Assembly: GCF_004328705.1 (NCBI RefSeq)
Contig: NZ_CP035319.1
Coordinates: 1,302,001 to 1,366,000 of the forward strand
Length of the DNA: 64,000 nt
From: Rhodococcus sp. ABRD24
GTDB taxonomy: Bacteria > Actinomycetota > Actinomycetes > Mycobacteriales > Mycobacteriaceae
Direction: 5' to 3'
The notes under the pieces were generated by a model. That model had not been told where the DNA came from. It saw only the letters and a list, made by a program, of their open reading frames with translations, and searched no databases. Positions 44,615 to 53,836 of this stretch are shown here, in pieces. How positions within the stretch are numbered: the first letter of the stretch is position 1; each line of letters opens with the position of its first letter. Both the position numbers and the translations under genes were made by a program.

Positions 44615-46576
44615 TCACCGCGCCCCGAACCGGGCGAACCAGTCCACCAGCCCGGCATCGTCGACGGCGCTACGGTCGACAACCCTGTGCGGATCGCCAC
44701 CCTGGAACAGACGTTTGATCGGGACCTCGAGCTTCTTGCCGGTACGAGTGTGCGGGATGCCGGGCGCGGCGATGATCTCGTCGGGCACATGCCGCGCCGA
44801 CGCGTGTTCCCGGATCGCATCCCGGATCCGCTCCCGTAGTGCGTCGTCGAGCTCGGCACCGTCCGCCAGCACCACGAACAGCGGCATCCAGTAACCGCCA
44901 TCGGGGCGCTCGGCCCCGATCACCAGCGATTCGACGATCTCCGGTAGTCGTTCCACCACCTGGTAGATGTCGGCACTGCCCATGCGGATCCCGTTGCGGT
45001 TGAGCGTCGAATCCGACCGCCCATGCATGACGATCCCGCCCCGCTCAGTCACCGAGATCCAGTCACCATGCCGCCATACACCGGGGAAGTCCGCGAAATA
45101 GCTTTCACGATAACGATTTCCGTCAGGATCATTCCAGAATCTCACCGGCATCGACGGCATCGGGCGGGTGATCACGAGCTCGCCGACCTCCCCACGTACG
45201 GAGCAGCCGGACTCGTCGAAGGCATCGAGCGCGACGCCCAGGTACGGCACCGACAGTTCGCCGGGCCACACGGGCACGGTGCGGGCACCGCCGGCGAACG
45301 CGGACACCACATCCGTGCCGCCGCTGATGGAGACGACCGGCACATGCGATCCGACATTGTCGGACAACCACTGCGACAATTCGGCCGGCAGGGTCGAACC
45401 CGTGATCCCGACTGCACGCAGCGAATGCAGGTCATTTTCGCGGGACGGGAGAAACCCTGCCTTCGCACACGCCTGGACGTATCCGGGGCTGGTTCCGAGT
45501 ACCGTCACCGCGAGCCGATCGGCGGACTCCCACAACCTGCCCTGGTGCGGAAACGACGGGCTGCCGTCGTAACAGACGACGGTGGCGCCGACCAGCAGAC
45601 CGGCGACCTGGAAGTTCCACATCATCCAGCTGGGGCTGGTGTACCAGTAGAAGATGTCGGCGGGGCCGATATCCATCTGCAACGCGATCGCCTTGAGGTG
45701 CTCGAGGAGCACCCCGCCATGGCCGTGCACGATGCCCTTCGGCAACCCGGTCGTGCCCGACGAGAACACGACCCACAGCGGGTGGTCGAACGACACCGGC
45801 ACCGGCTCGAGCGGGGCGTCGACGGCGGTCACGTCCTGCCAAAGCAGGGCGCCGTCGACCACACCGGCGCCGATCCGAGGCACCACTACCGTCGCGACGA
45901 GTGTCGGCATCCCGGCCCGCAACTGCCGCACCTCGTCGTCACGCGAGTACAACTTGCCGCCGAAGGAGTATCCGTCCGCCGCCACCAGTACCTTCGGTGC
46001 GAGCTGACCGAGCCGGTCCAGGGCCGCCGGCGCCGAATAGTCCTGCCCACACGCCGCCCACACCGCACCCAGGCTCGCGGTCGCGAGGAACGCGACGATC
46101 GCCTCGGGCACGTTCGGCAGGTAGCCGACCACCCGGTCACCCGGCTCGACGCCGATGCCGCGCAGCGTCGACGCCAGCGCGCCCGTCTGCCGTAGCAGTT
46201 CCGCCCACGACACGGTCTCGGTCTCCCCGTCTTCGGCCTCGTAGACGATCGCGGGCCGGTCGGTGCGCGCGCACCGCGCAATGTGATCGACGTAGTTGAG
46301 TCGGGCACCCGGGAACCACACCGCGCCGGGCATCGTCGCATCCGCGAGCGCCGGGCCGGGATCGGTGTCGGACTGGACAGCGAAGTAGTCCCACACCGCC
46401 TGCCAGAACGCCCCGAGATCCTCGACGGACCACTGCCACAGGGTCCCGTAATCCGGCAGCGACAGCCCCGTACGCCGCTCCACCCAGCGCGCGAAGTCTG
46501 TGATTCTGGCGTGCTCGACGTCCTCGTCGCTGGGCACCCACTGCGGTCGTAGGCCCGTCACGTGCTCGCTCGTCAT
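44615..46576 (-). CDS. aacS: Acetoacetyl-CoA synthetase
   Basis: 653-aa acyl-CoA synthetase that converts acetoacetate, ATP and CoA to acetoacetyl-CoA in the cytosol. The ANL-superfamily P-loop is VVFSSGTTGLPKGIVHGHGG. The N-terminal signature WPxx..W and the ARLNYVDHIAR region are typical of the acetoacetyl/acetyl-CoA synthetase branch. The C-terminal catalytic lysine lies in HTRTGKKLEVPIKRLFQG. I start it at ATG 46576 (MTSEHVTGLRPQW), 4 bp after the stop of the lyase gene and behind a GGGGAAGG Shine-Dalgarno; the longer frame would overlap that gene. It is last in the leucine operon and would use the acetoacetate released by the lyase. In M. tuberculosis the corresponding place is served by a CoA-transferase (scoAB). 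Confidence 0.93.
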   Translation of the reverse strand: MTSEHVTGLRPQWVPSDEDVEHARITDFARWVERRTGLSLPDYGTLWQWSVEDLGAFWQAVWDYFAVQSDTDPGPALADATMPGAVWFPGARLNYVDHIARCARTDRPAIVYEAEDGETETVSWAELLRQTGALASTLRGIGVEPGDRVVGYLPNVPEAIVAFLATASLGAVWAACGQDYSAPAALDRLGQLAPKVLVAADGYSFGGKLYSRDDEVRQLRAGMPTLVATVVVPRIGAGVVDGALLWQDVTAVDAPLEPVPVSFDHPLWVVFSSGTTGLPKGIVHGHGGVLLEHLKAIALQMDIGPADIFYWYTSPSWMMWNFQVAGLLVGATVVCYDGSPSFPHQGRLWESADRLAVTVLGTSPGYVQACAKAGFLPSRENDLHSLRAVGITGSTLPAELSQWLSDNVGSHVPVVSISGGTDVVSAFAGGARTVPVWPGELSVPYLGVALDAFDESGCSVRGEVGELVITRPMPSMPVRFWNDPDGNRYRESYFADFPGVWRHGDWISVTERGGIVMHGRSDSTLNRNGIRMGSADIYQVVERLPEIVESLVIGAERPDGGYWMPLFVVLADGAELDDALRERIRDAIREHASARHVPDEIIAAPGIPHTRTGKKLEVPIKRLFQGGDPHRVVDRSAVDDAGLVDWFARFGAR

Positions 46577-46580
46577 GCGT

Positions 46581-47441
46581 TCAGCCTTCCCCACCGGCGG
46601 ACCCGATGCCGGATCTGCGCAGAATCTCCTCGGCATGCCGGAGCACTGGTGCGTCGACCATCCGTCCCTCGAACGCGAACACACCCCGCTCGCGAGACGC
46701 CGCCGCCAGCACCCGTTCCGCCCACCCCGACTGCTCGGCGGTGGGCGCGTACGCGCGCCGGATCACCTCGACCTGACGCGGGTGGATCGCGACCTTGGCG
46801 TCGAACCCGACCGCGACCGCGTCATCGGACTCCGCGCCCAGCCCGTCGAGATCCGGAATGTCCAGGTACACAGAGTCCAAGGCGAACAGCCCGTGTGCCT
46901 TGGCCGCGAGCAGTGCGGTGCAACGCGCGTGCCGCGCGACGTCGCGGTAGCCCCCGTCGGGGTGGCGGCTCGACGTACCGCCCAGCCCCGCCACCAGATC
47001 CTCCGCACCCCACATGACGCCGATCGCGTTGGTGGCCCGAGCCGAACGCTCCACCGTCAACACACCGAGCGGCGACTCGATCAGCGCGATCACCGACAGC
47101 GGCGCGAGATCGAGTACCTGGTCGACGGATTCGCACTTGGGCAGCATCACCGCGGTGTACGGCGTTCGGTCCAGCGCCGCACAGTCGAGCGCGTAATCGT
47201 CGGTTCCGTGCGCATTCACCCGTACCACGGTTCGGTCCGGATCGAGCGGTGTATCGACCAGAGCCCGGCGGGCGGCCTCCTTGTCCGCTGCTGCGACGCC
47301 GTCCTCGAGGTCGAGGATCACGACATCCGCCGTCGCCGCTGCCTTCGCGAACCGTTCCGGCCGGTCGGCCGGACAGAAGAGCCAGGCCGGACCGGGGATC
47401 GTTCCCGCCCAGACACTCTCGGATCCATAGGTGCCGGTCAT
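46581..47441 (-). CDS. citE: CitE-like HpcH/HpaI-family acyl-CoA lyase (likely HMG-CoA lyase)
   Basis: 286-aa TIM-barrel lyase of the citrate-lyase beta-like family. Visible motifs are [13 protein letters not shown] (CoA/substrate arginine), [18 protein letters not shown] and MWGAEDL (acidic metal and substrate ligands), and the C-terminal KVAIHPRQV. Context matches M. tuberculosis Rv2498c, a CitE-like beta-hydroxyacyl-CoA lyase known to act on (R)-HMG-CoA in leucine degradation. I infer the same role here: (R)-HMG-CoA to acetyl-CoA plus acetoacetate. Its ATG overlaps the maoC stop by 4 bp (ATGA), so translation is coupled, and aacS follows after 4 bp. No citrate lyase alpha or gamma subunit is nearby, which argues against true citrate lyase. 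Confidence 0.9.
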   Translation of the reverse strand: MTGTYGSESVWAGTIPGPAWLFCPADRPERFAKAAATADVVILDLEDGVAAADKEAARRALVDTPLDPDRTVVRVNAHGTDDYALDCAALDRTPYTAVMLPKCESVDQVLDLAPLSVIALIESPLGVLTVERSARATNAIGVMWGAEDLVAGLGGTSSRHPDGGYRDVARHARCTALLAAKAHGLFALDSVYLDIPDLDGLGAESDDAVAVGFDAKVAIHPRQVEVIRRAYAPTAEQSGWAERVLAAASRERGVFAFEGRMVDAPVLRHAEEILRRSGIGSAGGEG

Positions 47442-47911
47442 GCCGGCTTCTTCCGGACGAGCGTCTTGCGGACGGCCGACGCCACCACGTCCGCGTGCTG
47501 ATTGCGCCCGGTGTGCTCGAACGTCACGATGCCCTCGCCGGGTCGGCTGCGGGACTCGCGCAAATCGGTCACGACGGTCTCCGCGTACAGCGTGTCCCCA
47601 TGGAACAGCGGCTTGGGGAAGGCTATCTCGGAGAATCCGAGGTTCGCGACGATCGTGCCCTGCGTCAGCTGTGCGACCGACAGTCCGACGAGCGTCGACA
47701 GCGTGAACATCGAATTGACCAGGCGCTCACCGAACTGGGTCTCGGCGGCGAACGCCGCATCGAGGTGCAGCGCCTGGGTGTTCATCGTCATCGTCGTGAA
47801 CAGGACGTTGTCTGCCTCGGTGATCGTGCGCCCGGGCCGGTGTGCGTACACCACCCCGGTCTCGAACTCCTCGAACCACAGGCCCCGCTGGACGATCTTG
47901 CGCGCTGTCAC
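47438..47911 (-). CDS. MaoC-family hotdog hydratase (likely 3-methylglutaconyl-CoA hydratase)
   Basis: 157-aa single hotdog-fold protein. The hydratase region is [25 protein letters not shown], with the Asp and His expected for an R-specific enoyl-CoA hydratase, and [17 protein letters not shown] follows. Position and size match M. tuberculosis Rv2499c, between fadE19 and citE. In the pathway it would hydrate 3-methylglutaconyl-CoA to the R isomer of HMG-CoA, the form a CitE-type lyase uses. It starts at GTG 47911, 3 bp after the fadE19 stop, and overlaps citE by 4 bp. The substrate is inferred from context only. Confidence 0.88.
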   Translation of the reverse strand: MTARKIVQRGLWFEEFETGVVYAHRPGRTITEADNVLFTTMTMNTQALHLDAAFAAETQFGERLVNSMFTLSTLVGLSVAQLTQGTIVANLGFSEIAFPKPLFHGDTLYAETVVTDLRESRSRPGEGIVTFEHTGRNQHADVVASAVRKTLVRKKPA

Positions 47912-47914
47912 CCG

Positions 47915-49078
47915 TCAGACCCCCAATTCCCGTGCGATGAGCATCAACTGCACCTCGGTGGTGCCCTCCCCGATCTCGAGGATCTTGCTGTCGCGGTAGT
48001 GCCGGGCCACCGGGTATTCGTTCATGAAACCGTATCCACCGAAGATCTGGGTGGCATCGCGCGCATTGTCCATCGCGGCCTCGCTCGCGATCAGCTTCGC
48101 GATCGAGGCCTGCTTCTTGAACGGCTTGCCCGACAACATCAGTGCCGCGGCGTCGTAGTACGCGGTCCGCGCGACGTGGGCCCGCGCCTCCATTCGGGCG
48201 ATCTTGAACTCGATAGCCTGATTGGCACCGATCGGCCGGCCGAACGCCTCACGTTCCTTCGCGTAGCGGACGGACTCGTCGACGCAACCCTGCGCTGCAC
48301 CTACCGACAGGGCGGCGATCGCGATACGGCCCTCGTCGAGGATGCGCAGGAAGTTTGCGTAGCCTCGGCCGCGCTCGCCCAGCAGGTTCTCCTCGGGAAC
48401 GCGCACGTCCTGGAAGGTCAGCGGATGGGTGTCGGAGGCGTTCCAGCCGACCTTGTTGTAGGCCGGTTCCGCAGTGAACCCCGGGGTGGAGGTCGGCACG
48501 AGGATCGTGGAAATCTCCTTGCGCCCGTTGTCCTTCACGCCCGTCACTGCGGTGACCGTGACGAGGCTGGTGATGTCGGTACCGGAGTTGGTGATGAACT
48601 GCTTGTTGCCGTTGATCACCCATTCGCCGTCGGCGAGCTCGGCCCGGGTGCGCGTGCCGCCCGCGTCGCTGCCGGCCCCGGGCTCGGTGAGACCGAACGC
48701 GGCCAGCGCCTTACCGCTCGTGAGCTGTGGTAGCCACTCCTGTTTCTGCTCCTCGTTGCCGAAACGGAACACCGGCATCGCGCCGAGGGAGACACCCGCC
48801 TCGAGCGTGATCGCGACGGACTGGTCGACCTTGCCGAGTTCCTCGAGGGCGAGGCACAGCGCGAAGTAGTCGCCGCCCATGCCGCCGTACTCCTCGGGGA
48901 ACGGCAGGCCGAACAGGCCCATGTCGGCCATGCCGTCGACCACCTCGTACGGGAAGGTGTGATTCGCATCGTGTTCCGCGGACACGGGAGCAACGACGTT
49001 CTGCGCGAAGTCGCGAACGGTCTTGGCGAGCTGCTGGTACTCATCGGGCAGTGATCCGGTGGAGAGATAGTCGGTCAT
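47915..49078 (-). CDS. fadE19: Acyl-CoA dehydrogenase, FadE19-like (isovaleryl/short branched-chain)
   Basis: 387-aa FAD flavoprotein of full family length. Motifs: [16 protein letters not shown] (FAD/substrate loop), KQFITNSG, and the C-terminal signature [19 protein letters not shown]. The EGT glutamate is at the canonical short/medium-chain dehydrogenase position, unlike isovaleryl-CoA dehydrogenases that use a different glutamate. The ATG overlaps the accA1 stop (ATGA). Placement between accA1 and maoC matches M. tuberculosis fadE19, so oxidation of isovaleryl-CoA to 3-methylcrotonyl-CoA is the likely job. Given the catalytic-base position, a 2-methyl branched-chain substrate remains possible. 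Confidence 0.92.
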   Translation of the reverse strand: MTDYLSTGSLPDEYQQLAKTVRDFAQNVVAPVSAEHDANHTFPYEVVDGMADMGLFGLPFPEEYGGMGGDYFALCLALEELGKVDQSVAITLEAGVSLGAMPVFRFGNEEQKQEWLPQLTSGKALAAFGLTEPGAGSDAGGTRTRAELADGEWVINGNKQFITNSGTDITSLVTVTAVTGVKDNGRKEISTILVPTSTPGFTAEPAYNKVGWNASDTHPLTFQDVRVPEENLLGERGRGYANFLRILDEGRIAIAALSVGAAQGCVDESVRYAKEREAFGRPIGANQAIEFKIARMEARAHVARTAYYDAAALMLSGKPFKKQASIAKLIASEAAMDNARDATQIFGGYGFMNEYPVARHYRDSKILEIGEGTTEVQLMLIARELGV

Positions 49079-51108
49079 GATGCGATGTCCTCCGTGGTGG
49101 TGTCGGGAAGTGCGTTCGGATCGGTGTTCGGGTGGATCCGCGCCAGCGGTTGGTCGACCTTGACCTGGTCACCGGCCGCGACGAGAACCTCGACGGTGCC
49201 GTCGACGGGTGCGGTCAGGGTGTGTTCCATCTTCATGGCCTCGACGACCACGACAGCGGTTCCCGCAGCGACATCGTCTCCACTCGCGACGTGCACGGCG
49301 ATGACCGTGCCCGGCATGGGACTGGCGAGTTCGGCCTCGCCGGCGTGCGCATCGTCCCCGCGCACGCTCGCCTCCCGTAGCTGCGAGACGACCCAGGTTC
49401 CGTCGCCCCCGGCCAACCACAGGTCGCCGTCCTGCTCGGCGACGCGAAACGTGTCACTGCCGCCCTCGATTTCGACAGTCAGGACCTTGCCATCGAGTCT
49501 CGCTGCGAGCGTGCGGTTCTCGCTGCTCTCGATCCGCACGGTGGCATCTACCGGAGTGCCGGTGATCAGGACGTGCTCGGTGCGGTCACCGGACCGGAGA
49601 CGGAACGAGATCGGCTGCGCTCCCCCGACCCGCCAGCCTGTGGGCGCGTCCCACAGGTCGGCACCGAGGCGGGAACCTGCAGCCCACAGCTCGAGCCAGT
49701 GGAACGCCGCCGCGGCGAAGAGGACGCAGTCGTCGGCCGCCGGAGCGCGGTAGTCCCCGACCCGACGGTCCAGCAGACCGGTATCGAGCCGTCCCGCACG
49801 GACGTCCGCGTCGGACAGCAGGAACCGCAGGAAGTCGATGTTGGTCGTCACACCCAGGACCGACGCGCCCGCCAGCGCACGGTCGAGCCGTCGCAGCGCT
49901 TCCGCGCGGTCGGCGCCGTGCGCGATCACTTTCGCGAGCATGGGATCGTAGTCGCTGCCGACCACCGTGCCATTCTGGAGACCCGAGTCGACCCGCACGC
50001 CCGGGCCGGCCGGTTCGGCGAGGCCGAGGACCGTTCCGCCGGTGGGCAGAAAGCCCCGGCCGGGATCCTCCGCATAGATCCGGGCCTCGATCGCGTGCCC
50101 GGTGAGGGTGATGTCATCCTGTGTGAAGCCGAGCGCCTCGCCGGCCGCGATCCGTACCTGCCACTCGACCAGGTCGAGACCGGTGACCATCTCGGTGACC
50201 GGATGTTCCACCTGCAGACGGGTGTTCATCTCCATGAAGAAGAACTCGTCCGGCCGATCCGCGGACACGATGAACTCCACCGTCCCGGCGCCCGCATAGT
50301 CGACGCTGCGGGCGGTGTTGCAGGCAGCCTCGCCGATTCGGGCGCGCGTCTCGGCGTCGAGCAGCGGAGACGGCGCCTCTTCGATCACCTTCTGATGCCG
50401 GCGCTGCAGGCTGCACTCCCGCTCACCCAGATGCACGACGTTTCCGTGATTGTCGGCAACGATCTGGACCTCGATGTGTCGGGGCCGCAACACGAACCGC
50501 TCGAGGAACAGGGTGTCGTCGCCGAACGCCGACGCCGCCTCGCGGCGGGCGCTGGCGAGGGCACTCGGCAGGTCCGCCGGATCCTCGACCAGCCGCATGC
50601 CCTTGCCGCCGCCGCCCGCGGACGGCTTCACCAGCACCGGGTAGCCGATGTCGTCGGCAGCAGCAATGAGATCGGCGTCGGCCAGGCCCGGCCGCGCAAT
50701 GCCCGGCACGACCGGGACATCGAACTCGGCCACCGCGTTCTTCGCAGTGATCTTGTCGCCCATCACCTCGATCGCCCGCGCCGAAGGCCCCAGGAAGGCG
50801 ATCCCGGCGGAGGCGCAGGCCGCCGCGAAGGCCGCGTTCTCCGAAAGGAAGCCGTAGCCGGGATGGATGGCCTGCGCACCGGTCCGCTTCGCGGCGTCGA
50901 GCACCTTGTCGATGTCGAGGTAGCTCTCGCGCGCCGCGGCGGGACCGATCAGCACCGCGGTATCTGCCTCGCGAACGTGCCGAGCTCCGGCGTCGGCCTC
51001 GCTGTAGACCGCGACCGAGCGGATACCCATCTGCCGCAGGGTGCCGATGACGCGAACCGCGATCTCGCCGCGGTTGGCCACCAGAACGGTATCGAATTGC
51101 GTAGTCAT
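49075..51108 (-). CDS. accA1: Biotin-dependent acyl-CoA carboxylase alpha subunit (methylcrotonyl-CoA carboxylase)
   Basis: 677-aa subunit with biotin carboxylase at about residues 1-450 ([17 protein letters not shown] at the N-terminus, the ATP-grasp loop [12 protein letters not shown], then [15 protein letters not shown]). A linker domain follows, and a C-terminal biotinyl domain ends the protein with the biotinylated lysine in [12 protein letters not shown]. It carboxylates biotin using ATP and bicarbonate. I place the start at ATG 51108 (MTTQFD), 8 bp after the accD1 stop; the longer frame runs far into accD1. The accD1-accA1-fadE19 order is that of the mycobacterial methylcrotonyl-CoA carboxylase operon. 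Confidence 0.95.
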   Translation of the reverse strand: MTTQFDTVLVANRGEIAVRVIGTLRQMGIRSVAVYSEADAGARHVREADTAVLIGPAAARESYLDIDKVLDAAKRTGAQAIHPGYGFLSENAAFAAACASAGIAFLGPSARAIEVMGDKITAKNAVAEFDVPVVPGIARPGLADADLIAAADDIGYPVLVKPSAGGGGKGMRLVEDPADLPSALASARREAASAFGDDTLFLERFVLRPRHIEVQIVADNHGNVVHLGERECSLQRRHQKVIEEAPSPLLDAETRARIGEAACNTARSVDYAGAGTVEFIVSADRPDEFFFMEMNTRLQVEHPVTEMVTGLDLVEWQVRIAAGEALGFTQDDITLTGHAIEARIYAEDPGRGFLPTGGTVLGLAEPAGPGVRVDSGLQNGTVVGSDYDPMLAKVIAHGADRAEALRRLDRALAGASVLGVTTNIDFLRFLLSDADVRAGRLDTGLLDRRVGDYRAPAADDCVLFAAAAFHWLELWAAGSRLGADLWDAPTGWRVGGAQPISFRLRSGDRTEHVLITGTPVDATVRIESSENRTLAARLDGKVLTVEIEGGSDTFRVAEQDGDLWLAGGDGTWVVSQLREASVRGDDAHAGEAELASPMPGTVIAVHVASGDDVAAGTAVVVVEAMKMEHTLTAPVDGTVEVLVAAGDQVKVDQPLARIHPNTDPNALPDTTTEDIAS

Positions 51109-51116
51109 ATGTGTCC

Positions 51117-52685
51117 TCACATCCGGAAGACGCCGTAGGAGACCGGTTCGAGCGGCGCGTTCGCGCACGCCGACAGCGCCAGTCCAACAACGTTTCTGGT
51201 ATCCGCGGGGTCGATGATGCCGTCGTCCCACAACCGGGCCGTCGAGTAGTACGGATTGCCCTGCGCCTCGTACTGCGCACGAATCTCGTCGGGGTCCTTC
51301 CCCGATCCGACGGCGCCGAGGACCGACGCCGCCTGCTCGCCGCCCATCACCGAGATGCGCGCATTCGGCCACATCCACAGGAACCGGGGCGAGTACGCGC
51401 GGCCGCACATCGAGTAGTTGCCGGCGCCGTACGAGCCGCCGATCACCACCGTCAGCTTCGGCACTCGCGCGCACGCGACCGCGGTGACCATCTTGGCACC
51501 ATGTTTGGCAATGCCCCCGGCCTCGTACTCGCGGCCCACCATGAAGCCCGTGATGTTCTGCAGGAACAGCAGGGGGATGCTGCGCTTGTCACACAGTTCG
51601 ATGAAGTGTGCGCCCTTCATGGCGGACTCCCCGAAGAGCACGCCGTTGTTGGCGACGATGCCGACGGGGTGACCGTGGATGCGGGCGAACCCGGTGACGA
51701 GCGTCTTGCCGTACTCGGCCTTGAACTCCTGGAAGCTCGAGCCGTGACCGGCACCGCCGGCGGCCCCGTCCACGATGCGCGCGATCACCTCGCGCACGTC
51801 GTACGGGGTCCGCGGATCGGTCGGAACGACATCGTAGAGCTCCGTCTGGTCCGCCACCGATGTCCCCGTCTCGGCGATGTCCCACGGGCGCGGCGCACGG
51901 GGGCCGAACGTGGCCACGATGTTCCGCACGATGCGCAACGCGTCCCGGTCGTCCTCGGCGAGATGGTCCGTGACCCCCGAAACCTTCGAGTGCAGATCGC
52001 CGCCGCCGAGCTCCTCGGCGGTGACTATCTCGCCCGTCGCAGCCTTCACCAGCGGCGGACCACCGAGGAAGATGGTGCCCTGATTGCGCACGATCACGGC
52101 CTCGTCACTCATCGCCGGCACATACGCGCCGCCCGCGGTGCACGAGCCGAGGACCGCGGCAATCTGCGGAATCCCCTTGGCACTCATCGTCGCCTGGTTG
52201 TAGAAGATGCGCCCGAAGTGCTCCCGGTCGGGGAACACCTCATCCTGTTTCGGCAGAAATGCCCCGCCGGAATCCACGAGGTAGATGCACGGCAGATTGT
52301 TCTGCAGTGCGATCTCCTGCGCGCGCAGGTGCTTCTTGACCGTCATGGGGTAATAGGTGCCGCCCTTGACGGTGGCGTCGTTCGCGACGACCACACATTC
52401 GCGGCCCGAGACCCGCCCGACGCCGCCGATCACGCCGGCGCCCGGGCACTCGTCGTCGTACATGCCGTTCGCAGCAAGAGGTGCGAGCTCGAGAAACGGG
52501 CTGCCGGGATCGAGAAGCGTATCGACGCGGTCGCGGGGCAGGAGCTTGCCGCGCGCGACGTGGCGCTCGCGAGACTTCTCGCTGCCACCTCGGGCCGCCA
52601 TGCTCAACTTGTTGCGCAGTTCGGACACCAGAGCCAGGTGCTGCTCTCGGTAGGGAGTGGATGTTGCGCTTCGAGCGGTCGTCAC
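51117..52685 (-). CDS. accD1: Acyl-CoA carboxyltransferase beta subunit (methylcrotonyl-CoA carboxylase)
   Basis: 522-aa carboxyltransferase that moves CO2 from biotin to 3-methylcrotonyl-CoA to give 3-methylglutaconyl-CoA. It contains the two crotonase-like halves. Visible are [20 protein letters not shown], a motif typical of methylcrotonyl-CoA rather than propionyl-CoA carboxylases, the oxyanion glycines in [17 protein letters not shown], and [20 protein letters not shown] in the second half. It is first in the operon, starting at GTG 52685 and reading away from the operator region shared with the divergent tetR gene. Confidence 0.95.
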   Translation of the reverse strand: MTTARSATSTPYREQHLALVSELRNKLSMAARGGSEKSRERHVARGKLLPRDRVDTLLDPGSPFLELAPLAANGMYDDECPGAGVIGGVGRVSGRECVVVANDATVKGGTYYPMTVKKHLRAQEIALQNNLPCIYLVDSGGAFLPKQDEVFPDREHFGRIFYNQATMSAKGIPQIAAVLGSCTAGGAYVPAMSDEAVIVRNQGTIFLGGPPLVKAATGEIVTAEELGGGDLHSKVSGVTDHLAEDDRDALRIVRNIVATFGPRAPRPWDIAETGTSVADQTELYDVVPTDPRTPYDVREVIARIVDGAAGGAGHGSSFQEFKAEYGKTLVTGFARIHGHPVGIVANNGVLFGESAMKGAHFIELCDKRSIPLLFLQNITGFMVGREYEAGGIAKHGAKMVTAVACARVPKLTVVIGGSYGAGNYSMCGRAYSPRFLWMWPNARISVMGGEQAASVLGAVGSGKDPDEIRAQYEAQGNPYYSTARLWDDGIIDPADTRNVVGLALSACANAPLEPVSYGVFRM

Positions 52686-52717
52686 GTCACCGTCCTCGCA
52701 GTCGAGTGGATATTCTG

Positions 52718-52735
52718 AGTTAATCTTCGATAACT
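52718..52735. promoter_or_regulatory. TetR-type operator, site 1 (AGTTA-N8-TAACT)
   Basis: The 18-bp inverted repeat AGTTA-atcttcga-TAACT lies 33 bp upstream of the accD1 start codon. It forms a pair with site 2, centres 25 bp apart. The two sites together also make a larger symmetric array (GTTAATC...GATTAAC outside, GATAAC...GTTATC inside). Confidence 0.8.
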
Positions 52736-52742
52736 GAAACTA

Positions 52743-52760
52743 GGTTATCTGTGATTAACT
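52743..52760. promoter_or_regulatory. TetR-type operator, site 2 (GGTTA-N8-TAACT)
   Basis: The second 18-bp copy, GGTTA-tctgtgat-TAACT, has arms matching site 1. It ends 37 bp before the tetR ATG, placing it in the likely core promoter of tetR. This fits autoregulation together with control of the leucine operon. Confidence 0.8.
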
Positions 52761-52797
52761 GAGTTGTCCAGATCACACTCTCCAGGAAACGTGACTC

Positions 52798-53442
52798 ATG
52801 ACCGATCTCCAGCCAGACCAGGGCGAACAGGCCCTCAGCCGCCGCAGCCGCGCGAAGGCCGACCGCCGGCGCCAGCTGCTCGGCGCAGCGGCACGGCTGA
52901 TCGCCGAGCGCGGATTCCACGGCGTACGTCTGGAAGACCTGGGCGCAGCGGTCGGCATCAGCGGTCCAGCTGTGTACCGACACTTCCCCAACAAGGACGC
53001 GCTGCTGGACGAACTACTCACCGACATCAGCCTGCGACTGCTCTACGGCGGAACAGACGTCGCGGAGAACACCGCCGACCCACGAACGGCCCTCGAGCAA
53101 CTTGTCGACTTTCACCTCGACTTCGCGCTCGGCGAACCCGATCTCATCCGCGTGCAGGACCGCGACCTGCACTCACTGCCCGACGAGGCCCGCCACCGCG
53201 TGCGACAGGCACAGCGCCGGTACGTCGAGATCTGGGTCGGTGTGCTGCGCCGGGTCGATCCCGCACTGAACGAGACGTGCGCCCGAATCGCTGCACACGG
53301 CACGTTCGGCCTGATCAACTCCACCCCGTACAGCGCAGTGTCCCCGTCCCCCGACAACGCGGGCGGTGAGACGAACGGGGACATGACACGCACGGTGCTG
53401 CGGCGGATGGCCCTCGCCGCGCTGCTGGCGGATTCCGCGTAG
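52798..53442 (+). CDS. TetR-family repressor of the leucine-degradation operon
   Basis: 214-aa regulator. The N-terminal TetR helix-turn-helix is at about residues 25-70: RRQLLGAAARLIAERGFHGV then LEDLGAAVGISGPAVYRHFP. The ligand domain is alpha-helical and unassigned. The ATG at 52798 has an AGGAAA Shine-Dalgarno. It is divergent from accD1 in the same arrangement as M. tuberculosis Rv2506 and Rv2502c. By analogy it should sense an acyl-CoA intermediate of the pathway and release the twin palindromes in the gap; that is inference. It converges with the small membrane protein gene downstream, with 16 bp between the two stops. Confidence 0.92.
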   Translation: MTDLQPDQGEQALSRRSRAKADRRRQLLGAAARLIAERGFHGVRLEDLGAAVGISGPAVYRHFPNKDALLDELLTDISLRLLYGGTDVAENTADPRTALEQLVDFHLDFALGEPDLIRVQDRDLHSLPDEARHRVRQAQRRYVEIWVGVLRRVDPALNETCARIAAHGTFGLINSTPYSAVSPSPDNAGGETNGDMTRTVLRRMALAALLADSA

Positions 53443-53458
53443 CGACCTGGAGCGCCCG

Positions 53459-53719
53459 TCACCGCCGCCTGGCGGTAATCGCTGTGTAGCCGAGAGCCAG
53501 CACGGCCGCCGCGGCGATGCTGATCACCCAACGCCACCAATCGATTCCGGATGTGTCGGTGCCACCGAGGGCACCCCACAACCAGTACCCGATGAGTGCG
53601 CCGGCGATACCGATCACGACTGTGATGATCCAGCCCATCGGCTGCCTGCCAGGGAGTACCAGACGCGCCAGCACACCGATGACTGCGCCGAAGATGATCG
53701 TCCCGATGATCTCGCCCAT
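53459..53719 (-). CDS. GlsB/YeaQ/YmgE-type small membrane protein
   Basis: 86-aa transglycosylase-associated (GlsB/YeaQ) family protein with three hydrophobic segments: IIGTIIFGAVIGVLARLVL, WIITVVIGIAGALIGYWL and WWRWVISIAAAAVLALGY. The glycine-rich GAVIGVLARLVLPGRQPMGW block is the family hallmark. I start it at ATG 53719 behind a strong AAGGAG Shine-Dalgarno; the longer frame would add a polar N-terminus and lacks such a signal. Members are stress-associated inner-membrane proteins of unclear biochemical function. Confidence 0.88.
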   Translation of the reverse strand: MGEIIGTIIFGAVIGVLARLVLPGRQPMGWIITVVIGIAGALIGYWLWGALGGTDTSGIDWWRWVISIAAAAVLALGYTAITARRR

Positions 53720-53760
53720 GACGGGCTCCTTCCGTCCGACCCCACCGTGCGCGGAACATA

Positions 53761-53808
53761 CTCCCGCCCTGGCTCGACGGTACGACGTCGACCGAGCCAG
53801 GGCAGGAG
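53761..53808 (-). terminator. Long hairpin terminator after the alcohol dehydrogenase gene
   Basis: GCCCTGGCTCG at 53766-53776 pairs perfectly with CGAGCCAGGGC at 53793-53803. Outer bases CTCC/GGAG and an inner CGACG/CGTCG extension lengthen the stem. It sits 29 bp past the alcohol dehydrogenase stop and upstream of the small membrane protein gene, so it would insulate the two. No clear U-run follows. Confidence 0.8.
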
Positions 53809-53836
53809 TTTGCACAAATCGTTGTGTGAGTGCGTC

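Larger units (their letters stand above)
52686..52797. promoter_or_regulatory. Divergent promoter region between accD1 and tetR
   Basis: The 112-bp gap is clearly AT-richer than the surroundings. It must hold back-to-back promoters for the leucine operon (minus strand) and the TetR gene (plus strand). Two palindromes near its centre place a repressor over both promoters. Confidence 0.8.

Noticed and set aside
46577-46684. N-terminal extension of acetoacetyl-CoA synthetase
   Set aside because: The extra 36 residues overlap the lyase gene and lack family similarity; the ATG at 46576 has a ribosome-binding site and the expected N-terminus.
46581-47441. True citrate lyase beta subunit
   Set aside because: No alpha or gamma subunit genes or accessory genes are nearby, and the neighbours form a leucine pathway that needs an HMG-CoA-type lyase.
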